A DNA stretch of 35,585 bases from NCBI GenBank assembly GCA_902634325.1, contig CACPJP010000009.1:1-35585 (forward strand), read 5' to 3'. The position numbers and the translations under genes are program-made. The notes below the pieces were generated by a model that was not told the origin of the DNA, made no database searches, and was given only the letters and a program-made list of their open reading frames with translations. How positions within the stretch are numbered: position 1 is the stretch's first letter; each line of letters starts with the position of its first letter. Shown piece after piece: positions 8,056 through 15,387 of the stretch. Source of the DNA: an uncultured Pelagibacteraceae bacterium (GTDB lineage Bacteria > Pseudomonadota > Alphaproteobacteria > Pelagibacterales > Pelagibacteraceae).

Positions 8056-9032
8056 ATATTTTTCAAAAACTCATCTTCCATAATTCTAAAACTTTCACAT
8101 TTTTCAAGATCAATTTTGTAAGTTATAGAAAGGTCAGATATTTCAAGAGGAACTTCAACTTTTTTAATATAGGGAAAATCGTCACTTATTTTGTAATAGT
8201 TTGTCTTATCAACTGAATATTTTTCCATATACTCATCTTTATGCATGTCTAGGTATCTACATTGAGTTAATTTTAATAAAAAATCATTATGTAAGTTTGC
8301 AGATTCAATTTTTAATTTATTTATATACTCATCAATTATTCCATTTAGTGAAATTCCAGAGCTTGATTTCTTCATTTGTAAAAAAACAAGATCCAATCTT
8401 TTATCAAAAACAGGGGCTATTTGATTAGTACTTGATGTATTAATTTTTTTTGTATTGGTAACGGTTGTTTTGACTTCTATCAATTTGTTTTCTGTCGTAA
8501 AATCATGTTTTTTTGAAGGACCTGTCCATGAAGATATTGCATTTTCATTAGTCAATTTTTTTGTAAGAATTTTGCTCAAAACATAAACCTCGCCGTATAA
8601 GCCTATCTCGGATTCTTTAGTAAGTTTTCTTGGCAAGTCTTCATCTTCAAAGAAATTTTTTCCTGAATTTAATTCTTCAAAGAAAAGTTGAATGCTTTTT
8701 AGTCCTGATAGTTTATTAAGGTAAATTTTTGCAATAATAAGATTTACAATTTTAATAAAAAAGTCCTCATGATTTTTGTTATTTAAATACATTTCTATAA
8801 CGTTTGAGCCAAAAACTATTTCCCAGCCCTTTGCTTTTGGAAAAATATTTTCACTAACTTTTTGAGTGTTTTTTAATTTAATTCTTATTCCAGGAAGATC
8901 TTTTTTATTAATTGTGTACCAAAAATTATCAAAAGCTAAAATTTCTACTGATTTATTTTTATCTTCCTTTCTTAATAAATTTAATTTTTTCCATAATTTG
9001 CCGAGTTTTGTATAATAATCATCTATATTCAT
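8052..9032 (-). CDS. DUF4420-type PD-(D/E)XK motif protein, probable nuclease subunit
   Basis: A 326-residue protein with a restriction-endonuclease-like active site in its middle: the helix GLYGEVYVLSKIL carries E148, then WTGPSKKHDFTTENKLIEVKTT carries D177, E186 and K188, a complete E...D...ExK set. The WxGP-x4-HDF spacing is typical of the DUF4420 group associated with Z1/MutL clusters. It most likely cuts DNA when directed by the ATPases of the operon. The N-terminal part, with FPKAKGWEIVFG around residues 64-75, also fits the family. It overlaps its downstream partner by 4 bases and shares one base with the Z1 gene upstream, so it is tightly embedded in the operon. Confidence 0.87.
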   Translation of the reverse strand: MNIDDYYTKLGKLWKKLNLLRKEDKNKSVEILAFDNFWYTINKKDLPGIRIKLKNTQKVSENIFPKAKGWEIVFGSNVIEMYLNNKNHEDFFIKIVNLIIAKIYLNKLSGLKSIQLFFEELNSGKNFFEDEDLPRKLTKESEIGLYGEVYVLSKILTKKLTNENAISSWTGPSKKHDFTTENKLIEVKTTVTNTKKINTSSTNQIAPVFDKRLDLVFLQMKKSSSGISLNGIIDEYINKLKIESANLHNDFLLKLTQCRYLDMHKDEYMEKYSVDKTNYYKISDDFPYIKKVEVPLEISDLSITYKIDLEKCESFRIMEDEFLKNI

Positions 9033-12000
9033 TAACTGTATAAGTCAGGATCAAAAATTTCTTTGTACTCCGCCATTCTACGTTCTCTGGCGGGCTCATT
9101 CATTGCAACATTATATATGAGTTGATCTTCGTCGTTCTCATCTCTACTAGGTGGTATTATAATCTGCCAACCAATATAGATATCTTTGTCTTTATCGAAT
9201 CCTTTATCTAAAAGCTTTGTTGACCAAGGATAAATTATAAATAATCCTTCTTTTCTTTTTTGTCTAATTTTTGGTTTAAAGCTGTCAGGCAGCCAATTAA
9301 CTGTTTTTCTTTTAATAACACATTTCCCTGTTTTTTTATAAAGGTTTATCCAACTATCAACACCTTCATTAAATACTTCTTTTTTAATATCCATAAATTC
9401 TGCATTAGGATCTTGCAAAGTTTTGATTGAAAAAATATCTGCTGGCTTGATTGGCGTCCGTTGTTGTATAGCCAACTCGATTTTTCCTTTTTTAAATTTA
9501 ATTAAAGGATATTCTTTTGATTTTTTAATACTAAATAAACCAAGGTTCCAATTACTAATTTTTTTATACTTGCTAAGTAAATTAATTTGAGTTGCAATTA
9601 ATTTACATGTCCAATCCCTCATTGTTGGTGGACTTTTATATTTTGCAAAATAATTGATCAACAATTTTACATCTATATTTCTCCATAAATAAGCATCTTT
9701 TAAAGTAACAACTTTAGAATTTTTTGAAATTTTTTCTTTTATTTCATTTAAAGATAAGTTTATATCTATTTTATTTTCACTGTCTCCAGTAATTGCTTTT
9801 GGTATCCAAATATTACCTTTTAATAGGTTTTTGTTTATTTGATCGGTTCTTTCATAGCTGTCCGGAAGTTTGTCAATAAGTTCATTTGTGATCTTAATAT
9901 TATAAAGTCTTTCTTCTTTTGAATAATAAACAATAGGAGTATGATTCTTTGCTGAAAACGATGAAAAAGGCTCCTTTATAACTAAAATGTCTTTCGCCTT
10001 CGTTTTAGAAACAAGGTTCCAGCCTGGAAAACATGGAACTTCAACGGCATAGTCTTCGGGACTTAATTCTAAATCCATCAATTCAGCAAACTTTTCTCTT
10101 GCTTTTTCCATTGTAAATGAAAATTGTCTAAACAAAACATGCAATGTCTTTGGGCAATAAACTCTCCATAAATCTTCATAGCCCTTTCTATATCCAAACC
10201 ATCTTCCCATTTGTATTAAAGTGTCCGAAGCTGGTATTTTTGCTATTCTTAAAAAGTAACTTACAGAAAGTCCATCAAGAGTAAGTCCTCTTGAAAGAGC
10301 AGCTCCACCAACAACTATTACATTCCACCCATTTTTTTTTTCCTCATAAGCAAGATTATCATCTGATGTACTATTAATTCTTATTAATTCAATTTTTTTA
10401 GAATCTTCTGTTAAAAGTAATAATATTTTATTCCAAATTTTCTCAAATTTGATTTGCTTATCCTCTGGATATTTTGTTGTATCTATATTTTTTTTAATAT
10501 CATTTTCCCAAATATTGATAAATTCTTTTTTTATTGTATCTGTGGTTTTTGCATCTTGGCCATAGCTGATTTTTTCTGTTAAATCATCTAGATATTTTTT
10601 TATTTGACCCATAATTATATTCTGAACATTTGTAAATCTACTAACGTGAACAAGCATAGAATTATGATGTGCTTCCTTTATTCTAAATGACTTGATAGCA
10701 ATATTTATATAAAATGAATTTATTGCATCTTTCAAACTTTGAGGTATCGTGTCTTCCTCTTTGTAACGGCATGAGTGTGAGATCCCGTGATACAATGGAA
10801 GCCATCCATTAACTGGGTCTTCTCCTTTTTTACCTTCTTTTCTATACTTCTCATCTCTTTTTTTTTCATCTAATTTACCATTTTTCATGAAATCCGGAGC
10901 ATCAAAATCATCTCTATAATCATATACCCATTTGACTTGTGGTTTTTCATCCTTATCAATTTGTTCTGACAAACTCACAATTTCATTATCTGGATCATAA
11001 TTTTTCTCAGCCACGCCAAAGACATCTTCTGGACCAATATGAGAATCATAACGTGGAAGCAGTTTTATAAAATCTCGAGGAAAAATATCTAAGCCTTCAT
11101 CATATTTAAATGAGGAATAATTAATAAAAGCGTTAGCCAGCGGTGTTGCTGTATAGCCAACATACGCACTTTTTACAAAACATTGTAATATTTTTCTTAT
11201 CAATTGATTTGTTTTTGAAGGATCAGCATTTCTAAAAGTTTCAAGCTCTTCTTCGGTCATGTCACTTTGTGATTTCTTTGACTTTCTCGCAGAAATATCT
11301 ATTGATGCACTATCACATTCGTCATCTATGATTAATATAGGCTGAGAGCACATTAATTGAAATTTTGGAAGTTTTTTTAGAATATCTTTATTACTCCATT
11401 TAACTTCATCCCATTTCCATTCTTTATCTTTATTTATTGGCATTCCTTTTTGTCCATCAAGCCAAATAAGTATATTTGTTAAAATAGGCACAATTTTTTT
11501 GCATACTATTATCAGTGGATCTTTATGTGTAATTGATATTTTTTCTGCAGTATTTAGATCAAAATCATTTTCTACTTCTACTTTTCTAATTCCTTCTGGG
11601 TAATGATATTTGGGTCTTTTGGTTGCAAAAAAAACTTTGTTACAATCTCCTTTTTGAGAAGCTGAAATAAGATTTTCTTCTAATCTTTTTTGAGTTTGTG
11701 CTCTTAATGAATTGTGTAAACCAGTTAATACTATTATTATTTTATATCCTGAATCTACCGCTTTAGCTATTAATCCTGTGTAATTTGATGTTTTTCCTGA
11801 TTGAACATCTCCCACGACCATTCCTTTTGTTTCCCATTTTCCTTGTCTCTTTGGGTCTTCTAAGTCAGATAAAATTGAGTCTGTCGACGTGTCCATATCA
11901 ATAAATGCACTTCCTAATTTAGATGCAATTTTACTTTTATAATAAGCAAACTGAGAGTTTGTGCTGTTAGAATTTTTCCATAATTTTCTATTTTCAAATA

Positions 12001-12265
12001 ACCAAGGTTTATGGTCTTCTCTCTTTTTTGCTCTTAAAGTCATATCGGCTTCAATTACTTGAGCATAAGAACTATTAAGAAATTTTTTTAAATCATTTTC
12101 AAATTTTTTTGCCATTGTAAAATCTTTAAGAAAATCTTTTAGCAAATCCTCTATTTCTTTTGCTTTCGATGGATACCACTCGTTTGGATTTTTAATTTTA
12201 TTTTTAGTTGCAAAAGTTGATTTATAAGCTATCAACAAATCTATTAAATTATTTAGTTCACTCAT
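9032..12265 (-). CDS. Z1-domain superfamily II ATPase
   Basis: A 1077-residue DNA translocase/helicase-like protein. Walker A is GDVQSGKTSNY (152-162), Walker B is ILIIDDECDSAS (310-321), a motif III-like GYTATPLANAF follows, and the C-terminal lobe has GGAALSRGLTLDGL with DTLIQMGRWFGYRKGYEDL, a typical motif V/VI pair of Z1 proteins. Z1 proteins occur almost only beside MutL-like ATPases, AIPR proteins and methylases in restriction-type clusters, where they are thought to move along or remodel DNA and license the nuclease. The gene starts within the stop region of the MutL-like gene (4-base overlap) and ends one base into the next gene. Confidence 0.92.
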   Translation of the reverse strand: MSELNNLIDLLIAYKSTFATKNKIKNPNEWYPSKAKEIEDLLKDFLKDFTMAKKFENDLKKFLNSSYAQVIEADMTLRAKKREDHKPWLFENRKLWKNSNSTNSQFAYYKSKIASKLGSAFIDMDTSTDSILSDLEDPKRQGKWETKGMVVGDVQSGKTSNYTGLIAKAVDSGYKIIIVLTGLHNSLRAQTQKRLEENLISASQKGDCNKVFFATKRPKYHYPEGIRKVEVENDFDLNTAEKISITHKDPLIIVCKKIVPILTNILIWLDGQKGMPINKDKEWKWDEVKWSNKDILKKLPKFQLMCSQPILIIDDECDSASIDISARKSKKSQSDMTEEELETFRNADPSKTNQLIRKILQCFVKSAYVGYTATPLANAFINYSSFKYDEGLDIFPRDFIKLLPRYDSHIGPEDVFGVAEKNYDPDNEIVSLSEQIDKDEKPQVKWVYDYRDDFDAPDFMKNGKLDEKKRDEKYRKEGKKGEDPVNGWLPLYHGISHSCRYKEEDTIPQSLKDAINSFYINIAIKSFRIKEAHHNSMLVHVSRFTNVQNIIMGQIKKYLDDLTEKISYGQDAKTTDTIKKEFINIWENDIKKNIDTTKYPEDKQIKFEKIWNKILLLLTEDSKKIELIRINSTSDDNLAYEEKKNGWNVIVVGGAALSRGLTLDGLSVSYFLRIAKIPASDTLIQMGRWFGYRKGYEDLWRVYCPKTLHVLFRQFSFTMEKAREKFAELMDLELSPEDYAVEVPCFPGWNLVSKTKAKDILVIKEPFSSFSAKNHTPIVYYSKEERLYNIKITNELIDKLPDSYERTDQINKNLLKGNIWIPKAITGDSENKIDINLSLNEIKEKISKNSKVVTLKDAYLWRNIDVKLLINYFAKYKSPPTMRDWTCKLIATQINLLSKYKKISNWNLGLFSIKKSKEYPLIKFKKGKIELAIQQRTPIKPADIFSIKTLQDPNAEFMDIKKEVFNEGVDSWINLYKKTGKCVIKRKTVNWLPDSFKPKIRQKRKEGLFIIYPWSTKLLDKGFDKDKDIYIGWQIIIPPSRDENDEDQLIYNVAMNEPARERRMAEYKEIFDPDLYS

Positions 12266-13449
12266 TTTAATCCCTTTATTGAAGTTTCAATTTTTGAAAG
12301 ATCTTCATCCGAAAGTACTTTATTTTTAAGCATTTTAATAAGCTCTTGTTTCTTTTTTAATTTTTCATCCACTGGTTCTTTGCTACTCTCATTATCTTCC
12401 ATTGTATTAATTTTTTCTAAATAATCTTTCCTTATTTTAATTAGACTTTTTCGCATTTTACTTGCTGCATAGTCTGGTATATTTACCTTATTTTTGGAAT
12501 GGGTTATCCAATCTCTGCTTGTTTCTATAGGAATCTCAACTTCAATTCTAAGTCTATTAAATTTTTCACTTGAACTCCAAAATCTATCCGTGTTTTTCTC
12601 TCCAAGCCCAAACCAACCGCCAAAATCAATTACTCTATTTTTTCTTAAGAAATATAAACCCTGTAGATCATTTTTACTTTTTCCCAAGTTTTCTTTTCCT
12701 GTATCCGCTGGAATTATATATGGTCTTAATATTGTTTTTCCCCCTTTAAGAAAACTGATCTCTGAATTTTCTAACTTTATAGTATTACTATCATTCTTAT
12801 AAAATGGATCAAAAGCTTTTGTTTTATTGTGAGTCTCTGTTCCGTTAAAATATAAATTTATTTGATTATTTAATAAGTACTTGTGATAAATTATTTTAAA
12901 ATGTTTTTTTGCTTTATCGCAATCATCATAAAAATTTGGACCTCTGTCTATAGCATGAAATTTTGAAATTCTATCTAATTCAGACCATAGAATAATTGTT
13001 CCACTTTTTTGATTTGTAAATTTATCTAAATGCTTCACTATAAATTTATGATTTATAGAACTTGGCATTTCATCAGTAATTCCATCTTTTAAACTAAGAG
13101 TTTTTCTAAGTAATTTATTTTTTTTAGTTATAACTGTAATAGATTTGCAATGATTGAATGAGCCAGTTTTTAATCCTAATCCATAAACCGAATGATCCTT
13201 TTCTCCCTGATCAACATGTTCATTTTTTGGAACTGCTAAAGCTTTATTAATAAGTTCGTTTTCGTCCATACCATTTCCATCATCCACAACCATTATAAAA
13301 GAATTTTTTCCTGAATCATCGCTCCAGTACATATAAGTCCAAATATTTTTTGCATTGTGTGTAATGCTATTATCCGCAAGTTCAGCTAACGATTGTTGTA
13401 ACGTATAACCCTGTGATCTAGTTTTTTCTAAATAAAAAGTTAATTCCAT
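12262..13449 (-). CDS. MutL/MORC-like GHKL ATPase
   Basis: A 395-residue ATP-binding protein of the Hsp90/MutL/histidine-kinase fold. The N box is LAELADNSI, with E23, D26 and N27 for Mg-ATP. The G1 box is VVDDGNGMD (54-62) and the ATP lid has YGLGLKTGSFNHC (89-101). Beyond residue 190 the sequence fits the S5-like second domain of MutL/MORC relatives (SRDWITHSKNK). In this class ATP binding is thought to clamp DNA and signal to the Z1 helicase. The longer frame begins at 13527 inside the previous gene, but ATG 13449 starts 4 bases after that gene's stop and begins directly at the conserved domain, so I chose it. The charged C-terminal tail, residues about 340-395, is probably a coiled coil. 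Confidence 0.88.
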   Translation of the reverse strand: MELTFYLEKTRSQGYTLQQSLAELADNSITHNAKNIWTYMYWSDDSGKNSFIMVVDDGNGMDENELINKALAVPKNEHVDQGEKDHSVYGLGLKTGSFNHCKSITVITKKNKLLRKTLSLKDGITDEMPSSINHKFIVKHLDKFTNQKSGTIILWSELDRISKFHAIDRGPNFYDDCDKAKKHFKIIYHKYLLNNQINLYFNGTETHNKTKAFDPFYKNDSNTIKLENSEISFLKGGKTILRPYIIPADTGKENLGKSKNDLQGLYFLRKNRVIDFGGWFGLGEKNTDRFWSSSEKFNRLRIEVEIPIETSRDWITHSKNKVNIPDYAASKMRKSLIKIRKDYLEKINTMEDNESSKEPVDEKLKKKQELIKMLKNKVLSDEDLSKIETSIKGLK

Positions 13450-13453
13450 TTTG

Positions 13454-13792
13454 TTAGTCCTGGTCGACAAACATATCCCATTCTTCTGCAATAATTTGAA
13501 AAGCAAACAATTCTTTTTGGTGAACAATTTTATCTGTTGCGACCATTTCTGATAATAACTTTATAGTTTTTTCTTTATCTTCCTTGACTTGAATTTTTTT
13601 TGAAATTTTTCTGCACTCTTCTGTAATATTTTCAACTTTTTCAACTTCTCTAACAATTTCATCGAGTTTTTCTTTTGAAATTTTTAACTTATTGGAAAGA
13701 TCATTTATCAATTCCTTTTCCTCTGCCATATAGACCTTGTCTGCAAATGCCATTAGAAGAACAAGTTTAAGAATTTTGTCGTTATTATTCAT
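13454..13792 (-). CDS. Small TerB-like protein, first cistron of the defence operon
   Basis: A 112-residue, helical, strongly charged protein. Residues 8-37 (KLVLLMAFADKVYMAEEKELINDLSNKLKI in part) and 79-105 (the LSEMVATDKIVHQKELFAFQ region) read like the two acidic helical halves of TerB folds, in which an AD...G/M...E pattern places carboxylates for a metal. TerB-like domains occur in tellurite-resistance and several phage-defence gene sets; their action is poorly known. The start has a good Shine-Dalgarno (GAGGGA) a few bases upstream, and the stop is 4 bases from the ATPase ATG. Leading the operon suggests a sensor or regulatory role, which is inference. The family call comes from pattern only and is moderate. 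Confidence 0.65.
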   Translation of the reverse strand: MNNNDKILKLVLLMAFADKVYMAEEKELINDLSNKLKISKEKLDEIVREVEKVENITEECRKISKKIQVKEDKEKTIKLLSEMVATDKIVHQKELFAFQIIAEEWDMFVDQD

Positions 13793-13813
13793 ATTCCCTC
13801 ATTTTTATAATAA

Positions 13814-13821
13814 AGTATACT
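13814..13821. promoter_or_regulatory. Palindromic -10 element in the divergent intergenic region
   Basis: GTATAC at 13815-13820 is palindromic, so a TATACT hexamer can be read on both strands (13816-13821 plus, 13814-13819 minus). It sits in the only gap (13793-13907) between the minus-strand operon and the plus-strand nuclease-like gene, about 25 bases from the TerB-like start. No convincing -35 box is seen, so this is a candidate only. Confidence 0.3.
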
Positions 13822-13857
13822 ATAGCAAAACAAGAAAATGGAAAGCTTATGGCGAAG

Positions 13858-13927
13858 AGATAAACGAAGAAACGAGAAATAAAAGAAGAATGGTGAAAAA
13901 AAGATAAATGAAGAAACAAGAGATAAG
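13858..13927 (+). repeat. Imperfect 26-base direct repeat across the nuclease-like gene start
   Basis: Positions 13858-13883 and 13902-13927 align over 26 bases with four differences, offset by 44. The second copy contains the start codon (GATAAATGAAGAAAC); in the first copy the same place reads ACG. It may be an old tandem duplication of the translation start or an operator pair. Confidence 0.5.
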
Positions 13928-14405
13928 TATAAATAAAATGGATTTTAGCAAATTAAATGATGATGAAGTTGTTAATATTTATCCAGAAGTTTTAAAAGAA
14001 CTTAAAACACGAGGAATAATAAAAACTAATAATCTTATTGGAGATCTTGGAGAATATTTAGCAATTAAAACATATTCGGAAACTCCTGGTTTGCCAAAAC
14101 TACAAGATGCCCCCGCAAGTACAAAAAATATTGATGCAATTAGCACCAAGGGTGAAAGATATGCAATCAAATCAAGTTCAGGAACGGGAACAGGTGTTTT
14201 TGCTAGCCTTCCAACAGAAGATGATAATAAAATCTATTTTGAATACTTAATATTAGTCTTATTTGATAAAAATTATATTCTTCAAGAAATTTATGAATTA
14301 ACTTGGGAACAGTTTAAAAAACTGCGTGTTATGAAAACTCCCGAAAATAAATGGAATCTACCAATAACAAATACAGTTAAAAAAGGAGCTAAAAAAATAA
14401 AATAA
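13908..14405 (+). CDS. Small restriction-endonuclease-like protein (DUF6998-type), divergent from the operon
   Basis: A 165-residue protein. LIGDLGEYLAIK (43-54) supplies E49; NIDAISTKGERYAIKSSS (74-91) supplies D76 and K88, which together read as a PD-(D/E)XK fold core. The residue two before the lysine, normally E or Q, is A86, so the site is either variant or relies on E49 and D76 alone. The C-terminal VKKGAKKIK is basic and may touch DNA. It is transcribed away from the TerB-like gene across a shared 115-base gap. It may be a second effector of the same system or separate cargo. The family name is from memory of the motif pattern and is tentative. Confidence 0.6.
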   Translation: MKKQEISINKMDFSKLNDDEVVNIYPEVLKELKTRGIIKTNNLIGDLGEYLAIKTYSETPGLPKLQDAPASTKNIDAISTKGERYAIKSSSGTGTGVFASLPTEDDNKIYFEYLILVLFDKNYILQEIYELTWEQFKKLRVMKTPENKWNLPITNTVKKGAKKIK

Positions 14406-14472
14406 ATAAAAAATCTCTTTTTGAACAAAATTGTGACCTAATAAAACCATTCTACTATGTTCTAAAAGCATA

Positions 14473-15042
14473 GTGCGAATTTATTTAACTTTATTTCTTG
14501 TTATAGTTTGGACATTTCTGATCCTAGTTCCTTTAAAAACTTATGCTGAAGATGAAACCTTTACATGTAAACCTGTTGTTGCGGGCATGCCAAAAAAAGA
14601 TGGTGGTTTTTATGTAGAAGATTTGCATGACGAGTCTACTCCAATATTAGATATTATTCCTGACAATCAATTTCGTTTAGTAGGCGAAGATAAAAATGTA
14701 TATTTTAAAAATAATTCGTCTAGAAAGTTTGAAGTGCTGGTTCCTTATGAAAGAATATCAGATATAAAAGAAATTCGAGAAATACAAGAAGGATTAAGTA
14801 GTTGGGATGATATTATTTCACTTGAAAATTTTAGAACCTATTATTTAAAATATTTTGGTGACGATGGGTCAGAATCCTTAAAGAGAATTAGTATTAATGA
14901 AAAAAATACCAGAACTGCAATCCTTACTGTTCCTATGGCTGACTATCCTTCATACTTTACTCTTTTTAATTGCAAGTCAGATTATGTAAAAGAATCTATT
15001 CCAGCAGATTTTCCGGATAATCCATTTAATAAAATCTCATAA
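14473..15042 (+). CDS. Secreted protein of unknown function, island cargo
   Basis: A 189-residue protein with a clear signal peptide: MRIYLTLFLVIVW, a hydrophobic core to about residue 22, then a likely signal peptidase I site after KTYA (about residues 23-26). There is no lipobox cysteine. The mature part has two cysteines (in FTCKPV and FNCKSD) that could pair, one near each end, and is rich in acidic residues. I do not recognise the family. GTG 14473 is the only start that keeps the signal peptide, because a TAG lies directly upstream in frame. It lies between the nuclease-like gene and the right end of the island, so it may be exported cargo such as a surface or receptor-masking protein, or simply a passenger. 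Confidence 0.65.
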   Translation: MRIYLTLFLVIVWTFLILVPLKTYAEDETFTCKPVVAGMPKKDGGFYVEDLHDESTPILDIIPDNQFRLVGEDKNVYFKNNSSRKFEVLVPYERISDIKEIREIQEGLSSWDDIISLENFRTYYLKYFGDDGSESLKRISINEKNTRTAILTVPMADYPSYFTLFNCKSDYVKESIPADFPDNPFNKIS

Positions 15043-15045
15043 AAT

Positions 15046-15063
15046 AATCTCACAACACAACAC
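15046..15063 (+). repeat. Island terminal repeat, right copy
   Basis: An exact 18-base match to 4932-4949 in the same orientation. Here it runs on into further CACAACA units up to about 15075, making a short AC-rich array. It begins just after the stop of the secreted-protein gene and about 100 bases inside attR. Confidence 0.75.
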
Positions 15064-15077
15064 ACAACACAACAACG

Positions 15078-15122
15078 AGTTCAACTTTCATGTTCTGTAT
15101 GCAATTTGTTCTGAACTTTTTT
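15078..15122 (+). terminator. Possible terminator after the secreted-protein gene
   Basis: AGTTCA (15078-15083) and TGAACT (15112-15117) can pair, and the second arm runs into six T (15117-15122). The stem is short and the loop long (28 bases), so the call is weak. It would separate island transcription from the opposing tRNA-Thr transcript. Confidence 0.25.
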
Positions 15123-15163
15123 AAGAGTCTATTTTTAGAAAACTAAATAAACACTTGTTTTAG

Positions 15164-15212
15164 TGGTGCCCCCACACGGACTCGAACCGCGAACCTACTG
15201 ATTACAAATCAG
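15164..15212 (-). repeat. attR: 3' half of tRNA-Thr shared with attL
   Basis: These 49 bases match 4817-4864 except for one extra C. The shared block covers the anticodon arm, T arm, acceptor 3' strand and CCA, as expected when a tyrosine recombinase crosses over near the anticodon loop. Confidence 0.92.
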
Positions 15213-15239
15213 TTGCTCTACCAATTGAGCTATGAGGGC
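15164..15239 (-). tRNA. tRNA-Thr(UGU), island integration target (attR)
   Basis: Read on the minus strand from 15239, the gene has acceptor stem GCCCTCA/TGGGGGC, a D arm with AGCTCAATTGGTAGAGC, anticodon stem ACTGA/TCAGT around loop TTTGTAA (anticodon TGT, threonine), a T arm containing GGTTCGAGTCC, and an encoded CCA end. The tRNA is complete at 76 bases with CCA. Its 3' part (15164-15212) is the right-hand attachment repeat, so the 3' half present today may have come in with the island. Confidence 0.95.
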
Positions 15240-15248
15240 CTCAGGGCT

Positions 15249-15276
15249 ATTTAACATGAAACATTAATAAATCCAA
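15249..15276 (-). promoter_or_regulatory. Candidate promoter of tRNA-Thr
   Basis: On the minus strand TTGGAT (15276-15271) and TTAAAT (15254-15249) lie 16 bases apart and about 10 bases before the tRNA 5' end, a normal distance for a tRNA promoter. The hexamers match the sigma-70 consensus partly. Confidence 0.4.
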
Positions 15277-15387
15277 TAATTCATTATTTTTTGGTAAATT
15301 CGCCTGTCTTTATTTTGCTTTAAAGATGCCTTACTGTAATTTACTATTATAATATATGATCGATAGTGTGAATTTTTCAATATTGTT

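Larger units (their letters stand above)
4817..15239. mobile_element. tRNA-Thr-integrated defence island of about 10.3 kb, no integrase
   Basis: The intact tRNA-Thr on the minus strand (15239 to 15164) is followed, in its own direction, by the island, which ends at a second copy of the tRNA 3' half. This is the standard outcome of tyrosine-recombinase integration at an anticodon-loop target. Inside lie a methyltransferase, a five-gene restriction/defence operon, one more nuclease-like gene and a secreted protein. No integrase, excisionase, replication or phage structural gene is visible. It may therefore be a decayed element or one moved in trans by another element's recombinase. An 18-base repeat near both ends (4932-4949 and 15046-15063) may mark recombinase arm sites. 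The extent is defined by the repeats; mobility is inferred. Confidence 0.85.

Noticed and set aside
13450-13527. Longer start for the MutL-like ATPase overlapping the TerB-like gene
   Set aside because: The added 26 residues are out-of-frame reading of the upstream gene; ATG 13449 starts 4 bases after its stop and at the conserved domain.
15046-15080. AC-rich repeated units as a CRISPR array
   Set aside because: The units are 5-8 bases long with no spacers and no cas genes nearby.
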